Shown here in pieces: positions 21,059 to 30,671 of a stretch of DNA of 64,000 nucleotides. Each line of letters begins with the position of its first letter. Position 1 is the first letter of the stretch. Below the pieces are notes generated by a model, which worked only from the letters and a program-made list of their open reading frames with translations, searched no databases and was not told where the DNA came from. Made by a program: the position numbers and the translations under genes. Location of the stretch: contig JADWQD010000007.1 in NCBI GenBank assembly GCA_016110215.1, positions 1,116,001 to 1,180,000 of the forward strand, given 5' to 3'. Origin of the DNA: Capronia americana (taxonomy: Eukaryota; Ascomycota; Eurotiomycetes; Chaetothyriales; Herpotrichiellaceae).

Positions 21059-23207
21059 CTAATGCATCTCGAGTCCCTCACTGGCGACTTTGTCGCCATG
21101 ATCGTTTCGGTCGGCGTATATGGTATTTTCCATGTATACCTCGATCTAATTGCTGTGGTCAGCTGACGGAAACTCGGCGGGCGCACTGGGATTAATTGCA
21201 GAGTTGGGCAAGCTCGTACCTTGTTCGTCATCTTGTCATCGACATCCTTGCACAGAGCGCAGGCAACGATGCCGACCACACCAAACCCGATACTGGTATA
21301 GGCCACATACTGGATGCCCTTTTCGTACGCCCGTGCCAACCCGGCCTGAGCGGCAGCGACGATCGCGGGAGAGAAGCGCTGGGCGAGAGCGGGCGTGTTG
21401 AGAGCTTCAAGAAGAGCAGGCACCCGCGAGGCGGCGAGGCCAGCCTCAGTGACGGCTCGCGTAACAAAGCGAGCAGTATTTGTCGAGACGGTGTTGTTCA
21501 GGACTGTGGTATACACGGCCGCGCTGACTGTGGCAGCATTTAGTACTACTATTCCAACAAGGACGTACGGACGACTTACTTGTTCCCGCGGCAAATCGAA
21601 TCGTGCCGGAAATTCCACCACTATGGCCCAGATCCTTGTGGGCGACGCCCATCTGCGAAATCGCGATGGAGAGATAGAGCGCCCAGCCGTAGCCGGCCTG
21701 AGACAGGAAAACAAAGGCCACCATGAGTCCCTGGTTCGTCGGCTTGCCCAAAGCCAAGAGGGCGCCGAACACAACCATGACGAACATGGAGCCGGTCAAC
21801 TGCCACTGCCAGCGGCGGATCTTGTTGCCGAAGTAACTGAGGCCGAGGGCGCCCACGCTGATTGCGATGCCCTGGACAATAGACAGGGCGATGCCGTGCT
21901 TCCACGCGAGGCCGTTGTTGGTGTAAAAGACGGCAATCATGGTGGGCCAGAGAATGCTGCTCGAGTAGTACGACATGTTGACGATGCCCAGAGCCACACA
22001 GGGGGCCGTGAGATCCCGGCCGTGCGACGCCGTAAACATGTAGGTCGGGGTTAGGGGGTGCTTGATATTCCCATAGGTCTCCCACAGAGCAAAAACCACT
22101 ATGATGACGGCCCCGACGACCAGGGGAACCACGACATGAAGATCATCCGAGCTGTAGGTCCCGCTCCAGATGATTCCCATCAACAGAGGCACGGCACCGG
22201 CGGTGAAGAGGAACATCCCTAGGGCAAAGAACGGTGGTGGGTCAGTTTCGGGGCATTTTCTCGGAAGTCTACCAATGACAGTAGCATACCTAGGTAATCA
22301 AGCTCTTTGACCACTTGCTTGGGGTGCATATTGTAGGGATGCGCGGGTGGGAAGTAAAGCAGGTACAATCCGAGAAAGGAGAGCCCTTGAAGAATAGCGG
22401 CGACGTAGAAGTTCCACCTCCAGGTGCCATCCTCCCATCCGAATCGACCTGCCACGGGAGCGAACGTGACCGCACCGAGGGAGGCGACGTCGGCAAGCAC
22501 GACTCCGATATGTCGCCATCGATTGGGGAGGAGCTCGGTCACGGCGAAGGCAGCCATTTGACATGTGCCGCCGCCAAACCCGGCAAGGGCTATGAAGACG
22601 TTCAAGTCAGCCAGGGCTTTTCCTTCCCAACAGCTCACCAATCAACACATATTCAACATACCCATTCCCACAATGATGGTGTTTGAGGTCTTTGCGGTGG
22701 CAATCACGAGGTGACCGACCACGCAGAAGACGTTGCCTCCGACCAAAAACCAGCGACGACCCAGCAAGTCCGTGTTGGGTCCACTGCAAGACAATGGTGA
22801 GCAACTGTGTATCCAATTTGCTTCGGGGCAGCAGTTTACCAGATCATGAAGCACACTGTGATGGCGAGCGTCCATGAGGGAACAAACCACGAAGCCTTTG
22901 CCGCATCACCTTTGGAGGCCGCCACCTGAGATCCTATGGCCGCAAACACTGGCACTGGCCAGAAGCACAGTCCATAACCCATGGCCATAATCTGGTATCT
23001 CCCGTCAGCCTTGTAAGAGAGACACAAGATCTTTTGACTTACAAACACTACTATCCATGTTTTGGGAGTGACGACGGGCTCCACCTCTGGCGCGAGTTCG
23101 ACCTCGGAGACGCCGTAAGGCTCGACGTCCACCGTCTTCGGGTCGCGGCGCTCCTCTATCGTCTGCCCATGCGCAGGCGACTCTTGAATTTTCTCGTCCT
23201 GCGTCAT
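21059..23207 (-). CDS. TRI12-like MFS transporter (14-helix type), seven exons
   Basis: The start chosen is the ATG at 23207 (MTQDEKIQESPAHGQTIEER), giving a cytosolic N-terminal tail of about 55 residues before the first helix. Six introns are removed. GPNTDLLGRRWFLVGG is loop 2-3 motif A. AGFGGGTCQMAAFAVTELLP and PNRWRHIGVVLAD follow in helices 4-5. FTAGAVPLLMGIIW and a long central loop precede the second half, which includes GYGWALYLSIAISQMG and FAAGTISAAVYTTVLNN. The tail ends ASEGLEMH after an intron at TNK/IEV. This pattern fits the fungal TRI12-like efflux group, which exports secondary metabolites or xenobiotics; uptake roles also exist. Here it may remove toxic intermediates or substrates. 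It lies tail to tail with the hydrolase at 19834-20707. Confidence 0.88.
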
Positions 23208-23677
23208 GATGGTCTGAAAAGGCTCGGTGGCCCACCGGAATCCTTGAAAACCACGTGTCAAAATGTGATGAGCACTGCTACTATGGCGATTGGTAGATCG
23301 AGGACCAGCTGCAGTTGTGGTTGGATCAGTGGGTGGGAGGAATAGACGCCCCTTTTAACCAGGCAGTGGCAATGCAATTGGGTCCCGGGGCTGACCTCTC
23401 GGCAATCGAAACGGCCGGTTGTGGTTACTTATAGTATGCGCTCGAGGTGACTAGTCCTACTTACTTGGTAGTGATGGTTGCTGTGGACTGTGAGGAGTAG
23501 AATCCCGGATAATAGGAGCTAATAAATTCAAGGACGTCGACGGGGTGGAATGAAAGGAAATGGTGCGCGGAGGGGGCACGATTGAAAAATTCGAGGTACT
23601 GTTGGCAGCAATAGTCTCGGTTATCATGGCTCATGGGCTAGGGTTTTGAGAGGGCTTCCAGGGCCTCCGGTTACATA

Positions 23678-23710
23678 CCCCGGCCTGTTCCCGGCCTGTC
23701 CCCGGCTTTG
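23678..23710. repeat. triple 11-bp repeat with CCCCGGCCTGT-type units
   Basis: Three head-to-tail 11-base units start at 23678, 23689 and 23700: CCCCGGCCTGT, TCCCGGCCTGT and CCCCGGCTTTG. They lie 471-503 bases upstream of the TRI12-like transporter start and just beyond the 3' end of the MBL-fold gene. An 11-base period places the CCGG cores on one helical face, consistent with a clustered regulator site. Confidence 0.5.
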
Positions 23711-23873
23711 TGGAGGAGCCCGGATTCAACTACAGCGATGGACTGCCATCTGACCTCTAAACGAGCAGTGGATAATCACTATTCATGAGGGGGAGAAATC
23801 TCTTGAGCACACGAGGACAAAGGATCTCCCGTACAGACCGTCTGCTTTAATTCCCCTGTTTAGAGAGCACAAA

Positions 23874-25001
23874 CTACAACGGCTTGATCTGGAGAGGCCC
23901 TAGGAACCTCCAATGGCTTTTTTCTTTCCAGCCATTTGCCTTCCACGAGTTGACGGATTTGGGGAAAAAGTCAATCAGAGGCAACAAGGTATCATCGTGG
24001 GCGGTAATCGTAAACACGTCCTCCATGCCGTCAATCACGGTTACTTTATCCACCGTCTGCGCCGCTGCGTGGTGGTCTTCGTCTGCAGCGTCCGGCGGTA
24101 CGATGCACAATGAAGTGGTCCGAGCCTGGTGCTCGTCCCCGGTCTCCTTCATGGCGCGGTGCAAGGCCGCGTAGACGCTGCCTGGACAGCTGCTTCCGGC
24201 AGCATGACAGTCATCGTAGGGCGCAGGAGAGATGGTGTCGGGTAAAGGATAGTATTTGCTGGGGCGGAACAGGGCGCCGTGATGGACGCTGTCGCCGGCG
24301 AGCAGCACAAAGGTATCCTGCCCACCTGTGTCGGCTCCCAGAGTGGTGCGGGCCAGAGCGTTCAGGTGGCCCTGCGTGTGTCCCGGAGCATCCAGTAGAT
24401 AGAAACTGCCATCGTGGAAGTAGTCGTACGCCTGGAACTCACCAATTTTCAGGCAGTGCTCGCCGGTGTACTGGATTTCCACCGTCTCGCGGCCCTCGTA
24501 GAGATCCGTCGTGGTCTCGGTCGAGTTTGGGTCCACCGGCCACCCGGGCAAATACTTCGCCTTGTAACCCTGGCCGACCACGAGCGACGTCGACGGAGGA
24601 AAGAGGGTGGTGTCCCCAACATGGTCCCAGTGATGATGGCTGAAGATAATGGCGGAGATGTCGGCCGGGGAGATTCCATTTTCCTGCAGGATCTCGGCCG
24701 TGTCTTTCTCGACATGGAGCTCCAAGTTGAATTTGCTGATCAACTCGAGGAGGGGCGGGCCCAAATGGGTCTGCCAGTTTTTGCGAAGGCCCAGGTCGAA
24801 CAGAACTCGTGTGTCACTTGGCTTGTGGTGGATGAGGAAGCTGTAACTGGGCAGCTTGAACATGTCGTATCCCGGATAGCTAGGCTGGAGAAGCAGCGTG
24901 GCAGGTGTATTCCCCATGTAGCAGGTCGTGTCGATCACCGACACCTCGACCGTCGCCAACGAGGGAGGGATATCGGGTTTCCAGTTCCCTGGGGCAGACA
25001 T
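23874..25001 (-). CDS. metallo-beta-lactamase-fold hydrolase
   Basis: A single exon from the ATG at 25001 (MSAPGNWKPDIPPSLATVEV) encodes 375 residues; an in-frame ATG at 25016 adds five. The zinc-binding motif is FSHHHWDHVGD (H-x-H-x-D-H). DAPGHTQGHLN supplies the next His ligand, and VLLAGDSVHH the bridging Asp. VLFDLGLRKNW near residue 65-75 is the early conserved D-x-G-type turn. The fold hydrolyses lactones, thioesters and similar bonds; the spacing resembles AHL-lactonase-like fungal members rather than PKS-associated thioesterases, and no PKS is present. In this setting, opening lactones produced by the monooxygenases is a plausible role, but not proven. Residues 265-290 contain an AAGSS-type low-complexity insertion. 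Confidence 0.92.
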   Translation of the reverse strand: MSAPGNWKPDIPPSLATVEVSVIDTTCYMGNTPATLLLQPSYPGYDMFKLPSYSFLIHHKPSDTRVLFDLGLRKNWQTHLGPPLLELISKFNLELHVEKDTAEILQENGISPADISAIIFSHHHWDHVGDTTLFPPSTSLVVGQGYKAKYLPGWPVDPNSTETTTDLYEGRETVEIQYTGEHCLKIGEFQAYDYFHDGSFYLLDAPGHTQGHLNALARTTLGADTGGQDTFVLLAGDSVHHGALFRPSKYYPLPDTISPAPYDDCHAAGSSCPGSVYAALHRAMKETGDEHQARTTSLCIVPPDAADEDHHAAAQTVDKVTVIDGMEDVFTITAHDDTLLPLIDFFPKSVNSWKANGWKEKSHWRFLGPLQIKPL

Positions 25002-25597
25002 GGTTGGCGGCAACACCTTCAGGAACTTGAAATCTCAATGTGAAGGAACTTCAAGGAATAGATTTTGTCGTGGTTGCCAATGGCGGTATACAGTACGGAG
25101 TATTGGGTAATTGCTAGACAAGTCAAGTGGACGTGGCCGTCACATCCAAAGGGCCGGATTCTCCCGCTGTCCACCACGCTTTCTACGCGCCGTGCAGTTG
25201 GTACCCGGGGTGTCTGCAAGACTCTTGGGTTGCGACAACGGCCTGATGGGGAAATCCGCCTTTGGCAGTGTGTGCTGAACCGGCAGCGGTAATAGATCCT
25301 TGATGTAGCCGGCGAGACCACGTGCCTTGGGGAATCATCGTATAGTGGCCCATCCCGCCGAACACATGCCCTTGAACTTACCGGGCGCCGCCTGGCCCGG
25401 TTGTCACCGCGTCAACGAATTTGAAGTCCGAAGGGACCACATATGATATTGAGGCTGTAATTCTGCTACACAAAGTCGGAGGTAAAGGTAGCATTTTCTC
25501 AGGCTGAAGTGTTAAGGGTTAGGTTCGCAGCCTAGTATTTTCCCTTGTCGAATAGCAACGTAAACATATACTAACCTTTGACATCTCTGAGACTAGA
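25002..25597. promoter_or_regulatory. divergent promoter between MBL-fold and dehydrogenase genes
   Basis: This 596-base region separates the starts at 25001 and 25598. It contains TACCCGGGGT near 25202 and CCGGGCGCC/GGCCCGG elements near 25382-25402, resembling the CCGGGG dyads elsewhere in the cluster. No gene is seen. Confidence 0.35.
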
Positions 25598-26765
25598 ATG
25601 ACGGGAAACATTGGCTTCATAGGTAAGCGAGCATGTCTCGAATTTCGAATATTGACCGAGAAAGTACTAACACTTGAAGGCCTGGGCGCCATGGGCTACA
25701 ACATGGCGGGCCACCTGAGGCGGAAAATGTCGCCCGAGGACACGCTCTATGTGAACGACGTCAACAAAGAGGCCTTGAGTCGATTTCAGGCTGAGATGGG
25801 CACCGAATATGGCCCGGTAAAGGTCGTCGACACTGCCAAAGAAGCCGCCGACGACTCCAAGGTCGTCATTTCCATCGTGCCGCGCGCCGTCAACGTCACA
25901 CAGGTCTTTCTTGGTGACGGCGGCGTCATAGAGGCCCGTCCAGACCCGGAGCGCCTGCTTCTCGAGTGCAGCACCATCGACCCGAAAACCACGAGAGAGG
26001 TCGAGGCCAAGTTGAGCTCGGCGGGGCTCGGGAGGTATTTCGATGCCCCGGTATCGGTAAGTTCTCTTAGTTCTCCTGTCCTGATTGCGTGGCAATGACT
26101 GAACCCTTATACCTCACTCAGGGCGGAGTGGTCGGGGCGGAGAGGGGCACACTCTCCTTTCTGGTGGGAAACCCGGCCGACAAATCTGATCCGATGAATC
26201 AACGGATTCTCAGCATCGTCTCCATGATGGGACTGCCCGAGAAGGTCAGCTTCTGTGGGCCCATAGGCACGGGCACCGCGGTCAAGATCGCCAACAACTC
26301 CATCGCCGCCTGTACGATGATGGCCATAACCGAAGCCATGAGTACCGGCATCCGGGCGGGCATCGACAAACACACCCTCTACGAGTGTATCCGGACCTCA
26401 ACAGGTCAGTCGTGGGTGCTGGAGAACATGCAGCCTTGTCCGGGCCTGGTCCCGCATGCCCCGAGCAGTAACGGCTACAAGGTCTCGTTTCTGCCCTCGA
26501 TGATGGTCAAGGATGTGAGCCTGGGTGTGGAGGCGTCACTACAGGTCGGGATCAAGCCCACCATGTTGCAAACCGCTCTGCAAACCTTCAAGGCGACGGT
26601 GGATGACCCCCGGACTAAAGTAAGTGCGAGTCGATTTCATCTGTCGGAAAAAGTCCTGGGAGTTTTTGTTTCGTTACTGACTGCCATTTGCACCGCTTCT
26701 AGGACAAGGACTGCACTTCCATCTGGATTTATGTCAACGACATCAAAGAGGGCGATAGTCTGTGA
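25598..26765 (+). CDS. 3-hydroxyisobutyrate dehydrogenase-like (beta-hydroxyacid dehydrogenase) enzyme
   Basis: Four exons. Exon 1 is tiny (ATGACGGGAAACATTGGCTTC and a few bases). Splicing gives MTGNIGFIGLGAMGYNMAGH, the N-terminal Rossmann motif G-x-G-x-x-G of the family. LLECSTIDPKTTREVE and DAPVSVGGVVGAERGTLSFLVGN are the substrate-binding D-x-P-V-S-G-G region. GTGTAVKIANNSIAACTMMAITEA carries the catalytic Lys (K-x-x-N-N). VSFLPSMMVKDVSLG is the C-terminal K-D motif. The final exon reads DKDCTSIWIYVNDIKEGDSL. The enzyme should oxidise a short beta-hydroxyacid with NAD(P), fitting a lower step after ring or chain opening. An intron lies inside the first glycine motif and a second within the GG substrate motif, so gene finders may misplace the start. 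Confidence 0.9.
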
Positions 26766-27037
26766 CGTGGCAGAAGATGGAAGTACCTAACATCTCTTTT
26801 TCTGAAGAACGACAGGGACAAGTCAAAAGTCTTAGATACCAGGCAGGATAGTAGTGATGCGCGGATCTGTAGCCTTCGAGGCGAAAGAAGTAGTACAGTA
26901 GCGCAAGATTAACTCGGCCTGAAAAAATGGACGAGGTTTCTCTTTTCCCGACTAGTATAGAACGGTATCAAATTCTACTTCTTCAGGACCAGGTCAGTTC
27001 CTTTCTTTCTGAACCTCGACATTTTTGTTGAACTGGA

Positions 27038-27180
27038 CTACTGTATTCTGTGGATCGAATACCCGGGGTACCGTAGAACCTCCGCCGTGTTCCTCGTAAG
27101 CCCGACGAGGCTGTGCTTCGGCGTCGTGTAGGCCACACTGGACAAGCCGCCTTGGAAGCCATTGATCATCGACACCCTAC
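27038..27180 (-). pseudogene. relic of a short-chain dehydrogenase
   Basis: Beyond the stop of the intact SDR, the minus strand reads MINGFQGGLSSVAYTTPKHS, then LVGLTRNTAEVLRYPG, a clear match to the active-site helix of an SDR (Y-x3-K as YTTPK). After PG the expected continuation GIR appears one frame over, so a frameshift is present. No Rossmann part or C-terminal part is found. It is a leftover of a different SDR, not of the neighbouring gene, whose active-site text differs. Confidence 0.45.
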
Positions 27181-27192
27181 TCACTGCTAGTA

Positions 27193-28144
27193 CTAGCCGG
27201 TCGACGAGACGAGGCCGCCATCCACCACAATCTTCTGGCCCGTAATGTAGCGTGACTTGTCCGAAGCCAGAAAAGCCATGGTGTTTGCGATGTCGAAGGC
27301 GTCGCCCATTATGCCCATCGGGACTTGATCGTTTCGCTTTTCGATCAGGCCTTGCAGGTCGCCATTGTTGTACTTGTCGGCCAGGTAGCCAATGAGGGGA
27401 GTATGCATCAATCCCGGGACGACCGTGTTGAGCCGCACGCCTTTCTTCGCATACAACACGGCGGTGGTCTTGGTCAGTTGGATTATGGCCGACTTGGTGG
27501 CAGCATAGGCGACTTGAGGCTTGCCGACATAACGCAATCCGGCCACCGACGAGACGTTGATGACCGACCCGGAGCCCTGTTTCTCCATGATGGGCAGCAC
27601 CTCGTGGCAAGTCAGGTAGACGGACTTGAGGTTGACATTGGTTTGACTGTCCCAGTCCATCTCGCTGATTTCTGCAGGCCCCCCGGGGACCGACCGACCG
27701 ACACTGCTCCAGGGCATTAGTAAGTAGATCATGCCATGGCCCCTTCGGTCGCCCATTTTCATTTGTCGACGTACTTGTTGATCAAAACATCAATGCGACC
27801 TTGTAGCCAGAAAATCAGTACGAAAAGACTGCCAGTCTTTTGCTCGATGGAGGCTGTGAGAGAAAGTACATACCGTGTTTCTTCATGCAAGCCTCGACAA
27901 AGGCCTTGATTTGGGTCGCGTCGGTCACGTCGGCTGCCATCACATCACAAACCCCTCCCTCGGCCTCTATGCGTTTCTTGGTGTGCTCAGCGGCCTCCAA
28001 ATTCAAGTCGCAAGCAAAGATTTTGGCCTTGTTCTCGCACGCGAGGACTTTGGCCGTCGCCGCTCCATTCCCCCACATCGACGGGTCGCCCATCTGCCCA
28101 ACGCCCGTTAGGAGAACGACTTTTCCCTCTAGGTCTGGGTACAT
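27193..28144 (-). CDS. short-chain dehydrogenase/reductase with a 25-base exon
   Basis: The ATG at 28144 gives MYPDLEGKVVLLTGVGQMGD, whose T-G-x-x-x-x-G is a variant of the classical cofactor loop. LACDL-like CDLNLEAAEH marks beta-2 and VMAADVTDATQ beta-3. A 25-base exon (27775-27799) supplies RIDVLIN. Joined to the last exon it forms LINNVGRSVPGG, the N-N-x-G motif, which proves the micro-exon is real. SVINVSSVAG and VAYAATKSAIIQL carry the catalytic Ser and Y-x3-K. QKIVVDGGLVSSTG closes the protein. It resembles bacterial-type SDRs used in catabolic pathways (2,3-dihydrodiol, cyclohexanol and sugar dehydrogenases). Substrate unknown. The 3' end is flanked by an SDR relic. Confidence 0.91.
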
Positions 28145-28672
28145 GATGGCGATTCAATGATGTTCTTCCGTTCTAAAACAGACTGCACAAAAGGCCTATG
28201 TCGGGAGGCTCAGAGATAATATTAGATTATCTAGGCGAGAGCACTTGAAGGAAGTAGATGGGTTGTTCCCTTTATCACGTGTCAGGAGAAGAACCATAAG
28301 CAGTTCAAATAATGCAGATTGCCGACACGAACGTTCTGCTGGGGCCCCAGGTCGGCTTCATGATGGGAATTGGACGAATCTTTCCGGCAAAGTCAATTCC
28401 TACCGGCTCATTGAGGCTAGCGGGCTGAGTCGAAGAGTCGACGATTTGGTACTGCCCATCCCGGTCTTTCTCGTATTTTTTATCTTCTTGGTATCACTGC
28501 CATCGATTGTTGGCTCGGACAATGGCCGAACCACCAACATCGGTGCCGGGCGCAGTACCCAACACACCTAGCCCCGTCTACCCGGCTAAGCCTTTGCATT
28601 CTAGCCATGGCCAATAATGACACATGCAACACATTTCTAGAGCAGAGTTTCTACAGTTCCCCCATCAAGTTC
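28145..28672. other. intergenic, SDR promoter side
   Basis: No gene is supported. It holds the upstream region of the SDR starting at 28144 and the 3' end of the minus-strand hydrolase. Confidence 0.45.
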
Positions 28673-29834
28673 TTATGTTACTTTTCCATGATGAACCTCC
28701 AAGTGGGAGGTCGCATCATCACTCAAACACCAGAGAATCGACTTTGCAAGCAATAAATCCAGTTCCGTACTCGATGGTAGGGTCACAAACCGCCGAAATC
28801 CATGCGGCAGCCCGGGGAAGACGTGTGTCTGAACTGGAACCCTGTTCTGCTGTGTCAGAAATGCCCCCCTTTTCCCACGTCTCTGTACATCTTGAACATT
28901 CGACGAGAGGAAGGACAACTCACCCAAGGTCCTGCAGTCGTTTCGCATAGTGCAAACCCTCGTCACGAAGGATATCCATGCCTGCAACAATGACGCTCGA
29001 TTTCGGGGTCCCGCGTAATCTCTCGTCGCTTGCAAAGGGCAAAGTTAGAATGAGATCCGTCGGGTCTTCTGCCTTTAAGCAGTCGGCAAAGAGTCGCAGC
29101 GCGGGCAAGGGAAGCACTGGTGCATTGGCGTTCTGAACGTAGGATGAATCGGGATCGGGGGTGGACGCCTTTGACGCCGGGTGGTTATCTGGGTGGATCA
29201 GCCAGGGCGTCCCCAAAACTTGACCTTTGATTCTCTTTTGGAGGGTCGCCGTCGGATCTGCTCGTGTTTCTTGAACGTGGTGATAGCTGACCCAGGCGGT
29301 GAGCATCCCACCAGCCGAAATGCCACCCACGACGATGCTGAAAGTGTCAAGGCCCAGGGATTCTCCGTTAGTCACAAGCCATGCAAACCCGTCGACGGCG
29401 TCGTTGGCTTGTGTCGGGTGTCCAAATTCAGGCGTATGGCGGCAGTTCACGTGCAGAACTGCGATGTTGGTGTTGGCAACAAGGCCATAACACATGCTGT
29501 CCTCCGCGTCCACGTTGCCGTTGAGATGCCCCCCGCCATGGAAGTACAGGAACACAGGGAGCCGAGTTGGAGGCGACGGTGAAGTCTTGGGAAGATAGAG
29601 GCGACCGATGATATTCTGACTGTCGCGCGTCAGAATGGAATAATCCCGATGAGTGACCTTTTCTCTCAGACCCGAGGAGTCCAGGGTCGCTTGGGATGCT
29701 TTCACACGACCAGCATTCGCCGCTTGCCGGAGTTGTAGAGGTGTGATTTTATCATTGAAGCCGGGGATTTCGGTGCTACCCAGGAGTTCATCCCATTCAG
29801 GATTTGGCCCTTGGTATTCGGGATGTGATTGCAT
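28673..29834 (-). CDS. alpha/beta hydrolase fold-3 (HSL-type) esterase
   Basis: I start at the ATG at 29834 (MQSHPEYQGPNPEWDELLGS); an in-frame ATG at 29891 adds a hydrophobic stretch. One intron near the 3' end splits LQDLG from NRVPVQTHVF. FLYFHGGGHLNGN is the oxyanion-hole HGGG motif of the hormone-sensitive-lipase class. VVGGISAGGMLTAW holds the nucleophile Ser in G-x-S-A-G. VAGMDILRDEG carries the catalytic Asp and FPGLPHGF the His. The triad is therefore complete. The C-terminal tail SHLEVHHGKVT is short. Such esterases hydrolyse esters of small acids or alcohols; as the last gene of the cluster it could cleave the ester product of a Baeyer-Villiger reaction. Its gene layout differs from the hydrolase at 62075. 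Confidence 0.9.
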
Positions 29835-30671
29835 GTTCGCCGAATGACCGCTCCCAGCCTCGAATTCGAAGATCAGAATCCAGAACACCACACCTGCCGA
29901 TCAAGTAGATGTAGCTTGAGAGTTTGGGACAGATGGAGGTTTCCTATAGATCTGCCCGTCTCTCATCAAGTTTTATCCAAGACGAGACAACTCGGAGAGT
30001 TTGCGGAGGTCTTTGTCCGTTCCGACCAATCCCGGATTCGTTGTGTCGTATTTTTCCCAGACATTGCCGAGTTTGCCGATACCGGGAGAGGTGTATGGAG
30101 TACAGAATCTTGAGTCGGCAACCACTCAATCAGAAGCGGTTGCAGCCATCTGTCCGCGACCAGGGCGAACAAGGCTGTAAGGCATCAGGCCAACGGCCCT
30201 ACCATGGGATTTCACCTACTATTCATGGTAATCCCCACTAGGTGTCCATTTCCCACGTTTCAATCAGCCAAAGTAACACTCTTGCGGTTTCCAGGAGCTG
30301 ACTCGCCATATCCCTGTTGCGGGGTGCGCAAAAGGTGACACCATCAATCGCTTTGGACCCTAATGTCATTTCTACCTTGTACTGGGGTATGAACGTCGTC
30401 AAAGCTCGCAACAGGAAGAGAGACGATCCCTCGGATGTGGAGTAGCAGCAGATGAATTCGTCTGTCAAAGTGCACTCTTCTACCTTCCTAGCAGAAAAGT
30501 TTGACAACACTCAAGCTCATTGCCGTCTGTCCTGAAACCAAGGCTCCTGAAAGAGGAAAGGGGAGTCCCGCGTTCTTTCCTCCTGAATTCTGCCGAGCAG
30601 CTTTCCAAGAAATGTGTAGATGAGCTCGAATCTACCCAGGCTAATAGCCATGACCCTGTGCAATGCGTCCG
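29835..30671. other. intergenic boundary of the first cluster
   Basis: These 837 bases separate the esterase promoter from the 3' end of the ubiquitin-ligase gene. Only short frames without family resemblance are seen. It marks the change from catabolic-type to conserved cellular genes. Confidence 0.45.

Noticed and set aside
2145..29834. Reading the first cluster as a mycotoxin or polyketide cluster because of StcW-like and TRI12-like members
   Set aside because: No backbone synthase, P450 or tailoring methyltransferase is present; these two families also occur in catabolic settings.
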